A stretch of DNA of 15,971 bases, from contig JAWXCM010000040.1 of assembly GCA_034408745.1 (NCBI GenBank), forward strand, positions 1-15,971. The letters are read 5' to 3'. A program made the translations under genes and the position numbers. Below, piece after piece: positions 7,237 through 15,838 of this stretch. The notes under the pieces were generated by a model. That model worked only from the letters and a program-made list of their open reading frames with translations, made no database searches and was not told the DNA's origin. Numbering within the stretch: the first letter of the stretch is position 1; each line of letters begins with the position of its first letter. The stretch is from JAWXCM01 sp034408745 (lineage in GTDB: Bacteria > Acidobacteriota > Terriglobia > Bryobacterales > Bryobacteraceae).

Positions 7237-9251
7237 GAAACCCCGCAGGTCCGGCTGGGTACTATGAAGCGGACATGAGAGTAACCGAAACCGGTGGGGC
7301 GGGACAGGTTCGAGCCATCATTGAATGTGTGAGCCCCCAGGTGGACGGGGGCCGGTTTCCGGCAAAACGAATCGCCGGCGATCCCATTCGAATCGAAGCC
7401 GACATTTTCACCGACGGCCACGACCGCCTCGCGGCGCTGTTGTGCTGGCGGCGCGGCGGCGAAGATCAGTGGACCGAGGTGCCGATGACATACCTCGAGA
7501 ACGACCGCTGGTTCGCCACCATCACCGTTCCCGAGCCATGTGAAATCGAGTTCACCGTCGCCGCCTGGGTTGACCGTTTCCAGACCTGGCGTTACGACAT
7601 GCAGAAGCGCATCGAAGCGGGGACCGACACCGATGTCGACTATCAGATCGGCGCCGAGCTGGTGCTGGCTGCCGCCGGGCGCGCGAAGACCGAAGCCTGG
7701 TCGGGTTGGTTCCGGCAGATCGCGGCGGAGATGCGGAGTTCCGCGCTCGACCAGCTGCTGGACTCGATGATGGCGCGGCACCCGGATCGTACCCTGCAGG
7801 CGCGCTGTGAAGCGCTGCGCATTACGGTCGACCCGGTGCTGGCCCGAAGCAGCGCATGGTACGAGTTCTTTCCGCGCTCCGCCGCCAACGACGGAGCAAC
7901 ACATGGGACGTTTCGCGAATGTGAGTTGCGTCTTCCCGAAATCGCCGCGATGGGCTTCGACGTGGTGTATCTCCCACCGATCCACCCCATCGGCACGACG
8001 TTTCGTAAAGGCCGCAACAACACGCTGACACCCGATCCGTCCGACGTCGGCAGCCCCTGGGCCATTGGTTCAGCCGAAGGCGGGCACAAGTCCGTGCACC
8101 CGCACCTCGGCACTCTGGAAGATTTCCGACACCTGGTGAGCACAGCCACCGGGCTCGGTTTGCGCATTGCGCTCGACGTCGCATTCCAGGTCTCGCCCGA
8201 CCATCCCTATGCTAAGGAGCATCCCGAGTGGTTTCGCCGCCGGCCCGATGGCACCATTCAATACGCCGAAAATCCACCGAAGAAATACCAGGACATTTAC
8301 CCCTTCGATTTCGAGTCCGACCAGTGGAAGGCAATGTGGCTGGAGTTGAAGAGTGTCTTCGATTTCTGGATCGCCGAGGGTGTCACCATCTTCCGCGTCG
8401 ACAATCCACACACCAAGGCCTTCGCATTCTGGGAGTGGTGCATCGGCGCGGTCAAGCGCGAACAGCCCGAAGCGTTGTTTCTGGCCGAGGCCTTCACGCG
8501 GCCAAAAGTGAAGTACCGGCTGGCGAAGGCAGGCTTCAGCCAGTCCTACACGTATTTCCCGTGGCGCCACGCCAAACAGGAGATCACCGACTACTTTCGC
8601 GCCATCACCCAGCCGCCGGTATGCGATTTTTTCCGCGGTAATCACTGGCCTAACACGCCCGATATTCTCACCGAATTTCTTCAGACAAACGGCCGCACCG
8701 GGTTCGTTCAGCGATTTCTGCTGGCTTCTGCAATCGCGGCGAACTACGGTATCTACGGACCGGCGTTCGAGCTTGGCGAAGGCCGCCCCCTCCGTCAGGG
8801 CGGCGAAGAGTATCTCGAATCAGAGAAATTCCAGCTGCGCAAATGGGACATCGATCACAAGGACAGTCTGCGAGTCCTGATCGCGCAGGTCAACCGAATC
8901 CGGCGCGAAAATTCGGCGCTGCAGCACGACACCACGCTCCACTTCCACAGCATCGACAATGAGGATCTGCTGGCGTTCAGCAAGCGCTCGCCGGACGGGT
9001 CGAGCATTGTGGTGGTGGTGATCAATCTGGATCCCCGCGGCACACCGGAGGGCGATCTGAAGCTGTCTGCCGATGACCTTGGGCTCGACCCGAACCGTGC
9101 TCTCCAAATGCATGAACTGCTCTCCGGGACTCGCACCATCTGGCGAGCCCCCGGCATGCATATCGTTTTTGAGTCAGGCTCCCTGCCCGCGCGCATCTTC
9201 GCTGTTCGCCGACCCGTGCGAAGCGAACGCGACTTTGAATATTTCCTCTAA
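7188..9251 (+). CDS. glgE: Alpha-1,4-glucan:maltose-1-phosphate maltosyltransferase GlgE (GH13_3)
   Basis: GlgE transfers maltosyl units from maltose-1-phosphate to the end of an alpha-1,4-glucan in the cytoplasm, releasing phosphate. From the ATG at 7188, preceded by AAGGA at 7-nt spacing, the protein has 687 residues. The N-terminal beta-sandwich begins near residue 41 (VRAIIECVSPQVDGGRFPAKR), followed by a GH13 barrel. Family motifs are present: YLPPIHPIGTTFRKG (261-275), nucleophile D405 in FRVDNPHTK, acid/base E434 in FLAEAF, and the third acid D492 in NTPDIL. The first 30 residues are low-complexity. A second ATG at 7275 would give a 658-residue protein closer to the usual start, but with a weaker ribosome site. 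One substitution is visible, YTYFPWR (454-460), where the family typically has threonine in place of proline. The treS-mak gene starts 3 bp after its stop, so they form one operon. Confidence 0.95.
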   Translation: MHESDESTSQSNNIDSRNPAGPAGYYEADMRVTETGGAGQVRAIIECVSPQVDGGRFPAKRIAGDPIRIEADIFTDGHDRLAALLCWRRGGEDQWTEVPMTYLENDRWFATITVPEPCEIEFTVAAWVDRFQTWRYDMQKRIEAGTDTDVDYQIGAELVLAAAGRAKTEAWSGWFRQIAAEMRSSALDQLLDSMMARHPDRTLQARCEALRITVDPVLARSSAWYEFFPRSAANDGATHGTFRECELRLPEIAAMGFDVVYLPPIHPIGTTFRKGRNNTLTPDPSDVGSPWAIGSAEGGHKSVHPHLGTLEDFRHLVSTATGLGLRIALDVAFQVSPDHPYAKEHPEWFRRRPDGTIQYAENPPKKYQDIYPFDFESDQWKAMWLELKSVFDFWIAEGVTIFRVDNPHTKAFAFWEWCIGAVKREQPEALFLAEAFTRPKVKYRLAKAGFSQSYTYFPWRHAKQEITDYFRAITQPPVCDFFRGNHWPNTPDILTEFLQTNGRTGFVQRFLLASAIAANYGIYGPAFELGEGRPLRQGGEEYLESEKFQLRKWDIDHKDSLRVLIAQVNRIRRENSALQHDTTLHFHSIDNEDLLAFSKRSPDGSSIVVVVINLDPRGTPEGDLKLSADDLGLDPNRALQMHELLSGTRTIWRAPGMHIVFESGSLPARIFAVRRPVRSERDFEYFL

Positions 9252-9254
9252 ATC

Positions 9255-12200
9255 ATGGCAACTCGCGACGACATCTTCCCAGTTGACGACGATCCGCTCT
9301 GGTATAAAGACGCGATCATTTATGAGCTCCACGTTCGCGCCTTTCGCGACAGTAACGGAGACGGAATGGGCGATTTCCGCGGTCTCGCGGAAAAGCTCGA
9401 CTATCTCCAGTACCTCGGCGTAACCACCATCTGGCTTCTTCCGTTCTCTCCGTCGCCATGGCGCGACGATGGCTACGATATCGCCGAATACACGGAGGTC
9501 CACCCGGCGTACGGTTCGCTGGAGGACTTTAAACTCTTCCTGGGCGAAGCGCATCGCCGCGGACTTCGCGTGCTGACGGAGGTGGTCATCAACCACACGT
9601 CCGACCAGCACCCCTGGTTCCAGCGCGCACGTCAAGCCGAACCAGGCTCGCGCTGGCGCGACTTCTACGTGTGGTCCGATTCGCCGGACAAATACAAAGA
9701 AGCGCGCATCATCTTCAAGGATTTCGAGACCTCCAACTGGACGTGGGACCCGGTGGCGAAAGCCTGGTACTGGCACCGCTTCTACTCGCACCAGCCGGAT
9801 CTCAACTTCGACAATCCCGAAGTCCGCCAGGCGATAAAGGAAATCTCGGAATTTTGGTTTGAAATGGGCGTGGATGCTGTCCGGCTCGACGCCATCCCTT
9901 ACCTGTTTGAACGTGAAAACACAAACTGCGAGAACCTGCCGGAAACGCACGAATATCTGAAAAATCTGCGCGCGCATATCGATCGCAAATTCCCGGGGCG
10001 TATGCTGCTGGCCGAAGCCAACCAGTGGCCCGACGATTCCGTCGCCTACTTTGGCGATGGCGACGAGTGCCATATGTGCTTCCATTTCCCGGTAATGCCC
10101 CGGCTTTTCATGGCAATCCGGATGGAGGACCGCTACCCCATCATCGAGATTCTGAAACAGACCCCGCCCATTCCCGATAACTGCCAGTGGGCGATGTTCC
10201 TGCGCAACCACGACGAACTGACGCTGGAGATGGTGACCGACGAGGAGCGGGACTACATGTACCGCGTCTATGCGCAGGATCGGCAGGCGCGGATCAACCT
10301 CGGCATCCGACGCCGGCTGGCCCCGCTGCTCGGCAATGACCGCCGCCGCATTGAGCTGATGAACGCGCTGCTGTTCTCCATGCCCGGCACTCCCGTGCTG
10401 TATTACGGCGATGAGATCGGCATGGGCGACAACATTTACCTCGGCGACCGCAACGGCGTCCGAACCCCGATGCAGTGGAATGCCGACCGTAACGCCGGCT
10501 TTTCCGACGCCAATCCGCAGCGTCTGTTCCTGCCGATTATTGCCGACCCCGAATACCATCCGCAGACCGTCAACGTCGAATCGCAGCAGAGCAACCCCAG
10601 TTCCCTGCTCTGGTGGATGAAGCGCATGATCGAACAGCGCAAGCGTTTCAAAGCCTTCAGCCGCGGCTCGATTCACTTCCTGCACCCGGATAACCGCAAG
10701 GTGCTCGCCTTCATTCGCAAGTATGAGAATGAAACCCTGCTAATTGTCGCGAATCTCTCCCGCTTTTCCCAGTATGTCGAGCTCGATTTAAATGAATATC
10801 GCGGCATGGCGCCCGTGGAGTTGTTCGGCCAGGTGCGATTCCCACGCATCGGGGACGGGCATTACACCATCACGCTCAGCGCGCACGGCTTCTACTGGTT
10901 TAAGCTGGAGACGGTCCGGTCCACAGAGGAAATGTCCCCGACGCCGCAAAGCGAGAAGCAGATCCCGGTGGTCAGGATCGACTCGTTCGACAAGCTCAGC
11001 GATGACCGCACGGTCAACGCGCTTCTGCCGCTGCTGCCCGCATATCTGCAGACGCGGCGCTGGTACGGCGGCAAGACCCGCTCGATGACCAGCCTCGAAG
11101 TGGCCGACATCGTGCCCTTCCCCGACCTCGGCGCATCGATCGTCATTGTACGCCTGGAATTCAGTGAAGGCGACCCCGACTTCTACGTCCTGCCAGTGGC
11201 AGTCGCACGCGGCGATCAGGCGGACTGGACACTGGAGCGGCACGCCGACACCGTGGTGGCGAAACTGCAGGCACGCGATGGCACCACGGGCGTGATGTAC
11301 GGCGCTGTCGGCGATCCACGTTTCCGCGAGGCGCTGGTCAGCCTCATTCGTGAAGGCAAGGCCATGCGAGGCCGACACGGAGTGATTGGCGGCGTGCCCT
11401 CCCCCGCCCTGCTCGCGCAGGCCGCCACCCTGCCACCGCACCTCGATTCGACGTTGATCAACGCCGAACAAAGCAACACCTCGATGATCTTTGGCGACCG
11501 ACTGATCTTTAAGATCTTCCGCAAGGTGGAGCCGGGTCCCAACCCCGATATCGAAGTCAGCCGGCACCTGACTGAGGCCGGGTTCACGGGTACTCCCGCG
11601 TTCCTCGGTCACCTGGAATACCAACGTTCGCCAGACGAGGTGTGGCAGCTTGGCATCCTGCAGGAGTTCGTGTCGAATGAGGGCGACGCGTGGAAGTACA
11701 CGCTCGATTCGCTCAGCCAGTTCTACGAGGCCGCGCTGGTGTCCGGGGACCCACCTGCCCTGAACGCCCGCCACCTGCTCGACCTCGCGTCAGAGGATCC
11801 GCCGCAACGCGCACTGGAGCTGATCGGCACTTACCTCGAATCAGCCCGGCTGCTGGGGCAGCGCAGTGCCGAAATGCACGTCGGGCTGGCCGCCGGCACC
11901 GGGCCCGACTTCGAACCGGAGCCCTTCACAGACCACTACCGCCAGGGCCTCTTCCACGGCTTTAACAGCCAGGCCAGCCGATCGCTCGAGGAATTGCGCC
12001 GCTCCCTGCCGACTCTCACCGGACCGGTCCTCGAAATGGCGCAGCAGGTGCTCGCGCAGGAAGAGCGAATCCGTGCCACGTTCCAGTCGCTGCGCACCCA
12101 GCGCCTCAACAGCCAGCGCATTCGGCATCATGGCGACTTCCACCTCGGCCAGGTTCTGTTCACTGGCAAGGACTTTTCGATCATCGACTTCGAGGGCGAA

Positions 12201-12578
12201 CCGGCCCGGCCGCTCAGTGAACGCCGGCTGCGCCGTTCCCCGCTGCGGGACGTGGCGGGGATGCTCCGGAGCTTCCGATACGCCTCCGGCGCCGCGCTCT
12301 TCGGCCACGTCCCGGGAGTCGTTCCCACCTCCGACTCCGCGCAGAAGCTGACAGACTGGGCCGATTTCTGGAACCAGTGGGTCGGCGGGGCATTCCTCCG
12401 GGGCTACCTGCGGTCCTCCCGGGGCGCCGCGTTCCTCCCGGCCACGGTTCAGGAATTCCGTACGCTCCTCGACGTTTACGTCATGGACAAAGCTCTCTAT
12501 GAGGTGATTTACGAGCTGCGGTTCCGCCCCGCATGGGTGCGAATCCCACTCAGCGGTATTCTGCAACTGATCCGCTGA
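9255..12578 (+). CDS. treS-mak: Trehalose synthase-maltokinase fusion (TreS-Mak)
   Basis: A bifunctional 1107-residue cytoplasmic enzyme. Residues 1 to about 555 are trehalose synthase (GH13), which interconverts trehalose and maltose. Visible motifs include LWYKDAIIYELHVRAFRDSN, VVINHTSDQHPWF, and catalytic D212 (VRLDAIPYL), E254 (LLAEANQWP) and D320 (RNHDELTLEM). Residues about 570-1107 are maltokinase (Mak/Pep2), which makes maltose-1-phosphate with ATP. It has an N-terminal cap region (TRRWYGGKTRS, 600-610), the phosphotransferase loop HHGDFHLGQ (958-966, base D961), and IIDFEGEP (976-983) with D978 as metal ligand. LRRSPLRDVAGMLRSFRYA (992-1010) follows. The fusion channels trehalose into the GlgE pathway. 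It starts 3 bp after glgE and is followed 3 bp later by the glycosidase gene. Fused forms are well known, and all key residues are intact. Confidence 0.96.
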   Translation: MATRDDIFPVDDDPLWYKDAIIYELHVRAFRDSNGDGMGDFRGLAEKLDYLQYLGVTTIWLLPFSPSPWRDDGYDIAEYTEVHPAYGSLEDFKLFLGEAHRRGLRVLTEVVINHTSDQHPWFQRARQAEPGSRWRDFYVWSDSPDKYKEARIIFKDFETSNWTWDPVAKAWYWHRFYSHQPDLNFDNPEVRQAIKEISEFWFEMGVDAVRLDAIPYLFERENTNCENLPETHEYLKNLRAHIDRKFPGRMLLAEANQWPDDSVAYFGDGDECHMCFHFPVMPRLFMAIRMEDRYPIIEILKQTPPIPDNCQWAMFLRNHDELTLEMVTDEERDYMYRVYAQDRQARINLGIRRRLAPLLGNDRRRIELMNALLFSMPGTPVLYYGDEIGMGDNIYLGDRNGVRTPMQWNADRNAGFSDANPQRLFLPIIADPEYHPQTVNVESQQSNPSSLLWWMKRMIEQRKRFKAFSRGSIHFLHPDNRKVLAFIRKYENETLLIVANLSRFSQYVELDLNEYRGMAPVELFGQVRFPRIGDGHYTITLSAHGFYWFKLETVRSTEEMSPTPQSEKQIPVVRIDSFDKLSDDRTVNALLPLLPAYLQTRRWYGGKTRSMTSLEVADIVPFPDLGASIVIVRLEFSEGDPDFYVLPVAVARGDQADWTLERHADTVVAKLQARDGTTGVMYGAVGDPRFREALVSLIREGKAMRGRHGVIGGVPSPALLAQAATLPPHLDSTLINAEQSNTSMIFGDRLIFKIFRKVEPGPNPDIEVSRHLTEAGFTGTPAFLGHLEYQRSPDEVWQLGILQEFVSNEGDAWKYTLDSLSQFYEAALVSGDPPALNARHLLDLASEDPPQRALELIGTYLESARLLGQRSAEMHVGLAAGTGPDFEPEPFTDHYRQGLFHGFNSQASRSLEELRRSLPTLTGPVLEMAQQVLAQEERIRATFQSLRTQRLNSQRIRHHGDFHLGQVLFTGKDFSIIDFEGEPARPLSERRLRRSPLRDVAGMLRSFRYASGAALFGHVPGVVPTSDSAQKLTDWADFWNQWVGGAFLRGYLRSSRGAAFLPATVQEFRTLLDVYVMDKALYEVIYELRFRPAWVRIPLSGILQLIR

Positions 12579-12581
12579 CAT

Positions 12582-13736
12582 ATGAGCCTTATCGACCAGA
12601 TGTACGCAGCGGCGATCGCCTCGCTGCGACGCTGCTGTACACCCGATGGAGTGCGCGCGTCGGCCGGCAGGAAAGGCCACACGCAAGTCTGGACCCGCGA
12701 CGCGATGATCGCGCTGCTCGGGGGCTCACTGGCCGAAGACGCCGTCATTAACGACGCACTGGTCGCCAGCGTCGGACTGCTGCGCTCTCGTGCTGCCGCC
12801 AACGGGCAGATCCCCAACAACGTGGATTCGCTCAGCCTCCGGCCGAACTTCCGCGCCTACGCCGACAGCGGCCTGTGGTGGATTCTCGGCGCCGGCATCA
12901 GCGCCCCGGACCCCGCCACCACGGCTCGCATCCTCGACTGGTACAACTGCCAGGATGTCGACCAGTCCGGCCTGCTCAGCATGCAGGAGAGCGCCGACTG
13001 GCAGGACCTGTTCTGCACGCGCGGCAAGGGCCTCACACTGAACTGCCTGTACGTGCTCGCGCTCCAGGCCGCCGGACGCCATGAGCACGCACAGTTAGTC
13101 CGCAAACGAATCAACCATTTCTTTTGGTATCGCGGCGACGGCAACCTGCTGCCGCATATCCTCCACACCTTCTCCACTGAGAATGTGACCGGGCTGGACT
13201 CCCTGGGTCGACGCCGCTGGCTCCCTGCAAAGCAGTCGCTGGTCGAGGAACAGTACTACCTGCCGTGGCTCGGCTTCCGCGCCTGCGGCGAGTGGTTCGA
13301 CACGCTTGGGCACTGCCTGGCGATCCTGTCCGGCGTTGCCAGCCCGATGCAGTCGGAACGAATCCTCGACTTCATCCGACGTCACCATCTGGCCGACCAC
13401 CCGGCCATTGCGCTGCACCCACAGATCCACCCCGGTGATCCCGACTGGCGCGACTACTACGGAATGCTCAACCAGCCAGGGCAGTATCACAACGGCGGGA
13501 TCTGGCCATTCATCGGTGGGTTTTATGTTGCCGCGCTCGTCCACTGCGGCCAGTTTCGTGAAGCACAGGACGCCCTCGAACGGCTGGCCAGGCTGAACCA
13601 CCAGGGCGGCTTTAATGAGTGGCACCACGGTAATACAGCGGAACCCCTGGGTGTGCCCGATCAGGCGTGGTCAAGCGGGATGTACCTCTTCGCATGTCAC
13701 TGTGTCCGGTCGAAAAAAGCTATTTATTTCAATTGA
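12582..13736 (+). CDS. Amylo-alpha-1,6-glucosidase / debranching-enzyme-like (alpha/alpha)6 glycosidase
   Basis: A 384-residue cytoplasmic protein without a signal peptide. It shows the pattern of (alpha/alpha)6-barrel glycosidases related to the glycogen-debranching glucosidase domain and to GH63/GH100: VWTRDAMIALLGG (36-48, D40), GQIPNNVD (75-82), NFRAYADSGLWWILG (89-103) and MQESADWQD (134-142). YHNGGIWPFIGGFYVA (302-317) and FNEWHHGNTAEPLG (344-357), then QAWSSGMYLFA, complete it. By analogy E346 is a likely catalytic base and E136 or D139 the acid. It is much shorter than full debranching enzymes, so only the glucosidase-type domain is present. Position as third gene of the glgE operon, 3 bp after treS-mak, suggests it acts on the GlgE-made glucan or a related oligosaccharide. 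Other substrates, such as a compatible-solute glycoside, cannot be excluded. Fold confident, substrate not. Confidence 0.75.
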   Translation: MSLIDQMYAAAIASLRRCCTPDGVRASAGRKGHTQVWTRDAMIALLGGSLAEDAVINDALVASVGLLRSRAAANGQIPNNVDSLSLRPNFRAYADSGLWWILGAGISAPDPATTARILDWYNCQDVDQSGLLSMQESADWQDLFCTRGKGLTLNCLYVLALQAAGRHEHAQLVRKRINHFFWYRGDGNLLPHILHTFSTENVTGLDSLGRRRWLPAKQSLVEEQYYLPWLGFRACGEWFDTLGHCLAILSGVASPMQSERILDFIRRHHLADHPAIALHPQIHPGDPDWRDYYGMLNQPGQYHNGGIWPFIGGFYVAALVHCGQFREAQDALERLARLNHQGGFNEWHHGNTAEPLGVPDQAWSSGMYLFACHCVRSKKAIYFN

Positions 13737-13745
13737 GTAACATGA

Positions 13746-13751
13746 TACGAT
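13746..13751 (+). promoter_or_regulatory. Candidate -10 box (TACGAT) for the ScyD/ScyE-like gene
   Basis: The stretch from about 13713 to 13752 is strikingly AT-rich for this GC-rich region and includes TACGAT (four of six to TATAAT), 10 nt before the ATG at 13762. Predicted +1 near 13758 would leave a 4-nt leader, and no Shine-Dalgarno sequence is present. Only a poor -35 (TTTATT at 13723, 17-bp spacing) is available, inside the 3' end of the glycosidase gene. This may give the propeller gene its own promoter. Confidence 0.3.
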
Positions 13752-13761
13752 TACCCGCTGC

Positions 13762-14919
13762 ATGAAACCAAAGACCATCCTTCTGACAACGGCGCTAATG
13801 TTGGCCGCCCTGCCCCTCTCATGGGCTCAGTCCTCCACTTCGGAAGTCGTCGCCACCGGCCTTTTGGAACCGGGGCGCGTCCGCATGACTCCTCGTGGCA
13901 ACCTGCTGATCGCCGAAAGCGGCAGGGACAAAAACAGCGGCCGCTTATCCATCGTCTCCACGTCCGGCGCCCGCCGAAGCCTGCTGGAAGGGCTGCCATC
14001 CGGTGTCAGTCAGCAGGGCGAGGCCAGTGGTCCCGCTGATTTCGCCGGGATGGGCCGAATGTTATACGTGCTCATCGGCGCGGGTGACGCGGAGGTCGCC
14101 GGCCCGACGCCCGGAACCGCCGGTCTCAATCCCAGAGGCGTCGCGTCGCCCCTGTTGAGCTCCCTCCTGGTGTTCCGCCTCTCCGCGGAAGTCGACGAGG
14201 TACAAACGCCCTTCCGCCTCGACCCGCAACAACACAGGGCCATCTGGGATGGCACCAGCCCGGTGATGCTGCGCAATGAGCAGGGGCAGACGGCCGAAGT
14301 CGAGATGGTAGCCGATATAGCAGATGTGATCCCTGACCCGGTTTCGATTTGGCGTGCCTCCAATCCGTACAGCCTCGTAGTCGGCGGCGACACGGCCTGG
14401 ATCGCCGACGCCTCCCTCGACGCCATCCTCCGCGTCGATCTGCGCGGCGGACGCAGTCGCGTTGCGAAGCGCTTCGGTAAGGTCCCCAACACCATCCCCG
14501 TTGGGCCGCCGGTCACCGACACTGTGCCAAACAAAATTCTGCCCTACGGCGAGGAGTTCCTCGTTGTGGAAATGACTGGGTTCCCGTTTGCTCCGGGTAA
14601 CGGTCGCATCGAAATTCTGGATCCGCGCAGCGGGAACACCCGCCCGTTCCTGTTCGGCCTGACGATGCCCATCGACGTAGCCTGGCAGGACCGGGGAGCC
14701 AGCCAGCGCGCCCGCTTCCTCACACTGGAATACAGCACCGCATATCTGGCTCAACCCGCCGGCCCTGGCCGTCTTACGGTCTACGACACGCCCGAAGGAC
14801 GGGCGGTCAAATCCGACCTGACCACCCCGTCCAGCATGGCGATGGGCCCCGGCGGCGATATCTACATCACCGAACGTGTACCCGGCCGCCTGCTGCGCGT
14901 CCGCATCACGCAGCCGTAG
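13762..14919 (+). CDS. Exported ScyD/ScyE-family beta-propeller protein
   Basis: A 385-residue protein with a clear signal peptide (1-22, cleavage after LSWA). The mature part has repeated propeller-like blades: VVATGLLEPGRVRMTPRGNLLIAESG (in part, 29-54), MLYVLIGAGDAEV (100-112), SNPYSLVVGGDTAWIADASLD (200-220, conserved core), FLVVEMTGFPFAPGNGRI, and a C-terminal blade ending GGDIYITERVPGRLLRV. This matches the ScyD/ScyE family, first named from cyanobacterial scytonemin clusters but widespread in soil bacteria as secreted or periplasmic proteins of unclear activity. No scytonemin genes are near, so that pathway should not be assumed. It lies 25 bp after the glycosidase gene, so it could be read through from the glg operon or use the AT-rich promoter candidate just upstream. 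No ribosome binding site is seen. Confidence 0.75.
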   Translation: MKPKTILLTTALMLAALPLSWAQSSTSEVVATGLLEPGRVRMTPRGNLLIAESGRDKNSGRLSIVSTSGARRSLLEGLPSGVSQQGEASGPADFAGMGRMLYVLIGAGDAEVAGPTPGTAGLNPRGVASPLLSSLLVFRLSAEVDEVQTPFRLDPQQHRAIWDGTSPVMLRNEQGQTAEVEMVADIADVIPDPVSIWRASNPYSLVVGGDTAWIADASLDAILRVDLRGGRSRVAKRFGKVPNTIPVGPPVTDTVPNKILPYGEEFLVVEMTGFPFAPGNGRIEILDPRSGNTRPFLFGLTMPIDVAWQDRGASQRARFLTLEYSTAYLAQPAGPGRLTVYDTPEGRAVKSDLTTPSSMAMGPGGDIYITERVPGRLLRVRITQP

Positions 14920-14925
14920 TTCGCG

Positions 14926-14931
14926 TATACT
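14926..14931 (+). promoter_or_regulatory. Candidate -10 box (TATACT) upstream of the epimerase-like gene
   Basis: TATACT (five of six to TATAAT) lies in the 26-bp gap, 14 nt before the GTG at 14946. A start near 14938 would leave about 8 nt of leader. No -35 is recognisable at normal spacing. A weak GGCGAG just before the GTG could serve as ribosome site on a read-through transcript. Confidence 0.28.
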
Positions 14932-14945
14932 GGCGGCGAGCACCC

Positions 14946-15833
14946 GTGACTCGCCGCCACCTCCTCACCACCCTGCCCGCCGCCTGTGCCCTCGCGCAGA
15001 GCCCCCAGACGCCCGGTCCAACCAAATTCCAGCTGGCCTGTATGACGCTGCCGTGGTCGGCCTATCCGCTGCAGCGAGCCCTCACCGGAATCCGCGACGC
15101 AGGGTACCGGTATGTTGCCTGGGGCGTGACCCACGAGAAGAAATCGGTGCTCGACGTAGCGGCGCCGCCCGACTTCGCGACAGCGCTGGCGAATCACTGT
15201 CGCGATACCGGTGTCGATCCGGTGATGATGTTCGCCACGGTCAACCTGGAAGCGCCCACCGCGGTGGAAGCGCACACGAACCGTATTGCCCAGGCCGCGG
15301 CGGCGAAGATCCCGTACCTGCTCACGTTCGGCAAGACAGAAAAAGGAGCCCGCGAGATTTTCGTGCGCAACCTGAAAACCATCGCACCGCGCGCCGCCGA
15401 CGCCGGAGTGATGGTGGTAATTAAGCAGCATGGCGGCAACACCGCGACGGGCCGCGACTGCGCCCGGATTGTGGCTGAGGTGGGCTCGCCCGCCGTGCGT
15501 ATCTGCTACGACGCAGGCAACGTGCTCGACTACGAGAATCAGGACCCGATTACCGACATTCAGACCTGCTGGCAGGACGTGCGCGCCTTCGCCATCAAAG
15601 ACCACCGCAACACGCCAAAAGATGAGGATTGTGGACCGGGGTTCGGAGAGATCGACCACTACAAACTATTGGCGCCCGTGATGCGAACCGGGCTCACCAT
15701 GCCGCTGGCGTTCGAAAATATCTTCGAGCCGCTGGTCCCCCGGCCCGACAACCCCGACGCCATCGACGCTCTGGCCCGGCGAGCCCGCCAGTACGTGGAA
15801 ACCGTACTGCGCGGCCTCGCCGCCCCGGCCTGA
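14946..15833 (+). CDS. Exported sugar-phosphate isomerase/epimerase-like TIM-barrel protein
   Basis: A 295-residue protein starting at GTG. The N-terminus MTRRHLLTTLPAACALAQ has twin arginines and a short hydrophobic run, suggesting Tat export, common for this family in Acidobacteria and Planctomycetes. The rest is a xylose-isomerase-like/AP-endonuclease-2 barrel: CMTLPWSAYPLQRALTGIRDAGYRY at the first strand and helix (32-56), then VIKQHGGN (158-165, H162), ICYDAGN (187-192, D189), AIKDHR (216-221, H220), GFGEIDH (232-238) and LAFENIFEP (254-262, E257). The H/D/H/E set is a plausible divalent-metal site. It probably isomerises, epimerises or cleaves a sugar or related keto compound; the substrate cannot be read from sequence. 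It lies 26 bp after the propeller gene, likely the same transcription unit, and faces an SMP-30-like gene. Confidence 0.8.
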   Translation: MTRRHLLTTLPAACALAQSPQTPGPTKFQLACMTLPWSAYPLQRALTGIRDAGYRYVAWGVTHEKKSVLDVAAPPDFATALANHCRDTGVDPVMMFATVNLEAPTAVEAHTNRIAQAAAAKIPYLLTFGKTEKGAREIFVRNLKTIAPRAADAGVMVVIKQHGGNTATGRDCARIVAEVGSPAVRICYDAGNVLDYENQDPITDIQTCWQDVRAFAIKDHRNTPKDEDCGPGFGEIDHYKLLAPVMRTGLTMPLAFENIFEPLVPRPDNPDAIDALARRARQYVETVLRGLAAPA

Positions 15834-15838
15834 CAGAA

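Noticed and set aside
7233..7985. Minus-strand frame of 250 codons opposite the glgE 5' half
   Set aside because: Antisense to conserved GlgE sequence with no domain. Only the frame at 6688-7236 has signal-peptide and protein-like features.
9174..10685. Minus-strand open frame of 503 codons opposite treS and the end of glgE
   Set aside because: It shadows conserved TreS catalytic motifs on the plus strand, has no recognisable domain and no promoter or ribosome site. Coding on the plus strand explains the open frame.
10788..12686. Two minus-strand frames (328 and 281 codons) opposite the maltokinase domain
   Set aside because: Mirror frames of a highly conserved kinase domain; composition is unlike the real genes here and there is no start signal.
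12582..13736. Calling the third operon gene glgB (branching enzyme) or a GH100 invertase
   Set aside because: It has no GH13 motifs, so it is not GlgB. GH100 invertases as I recall carry a RDF-type motif where this has WTRDAMIAL, and GQIPNN is closer to debranching glucosidases. GH100-like remains a lesser alternative.
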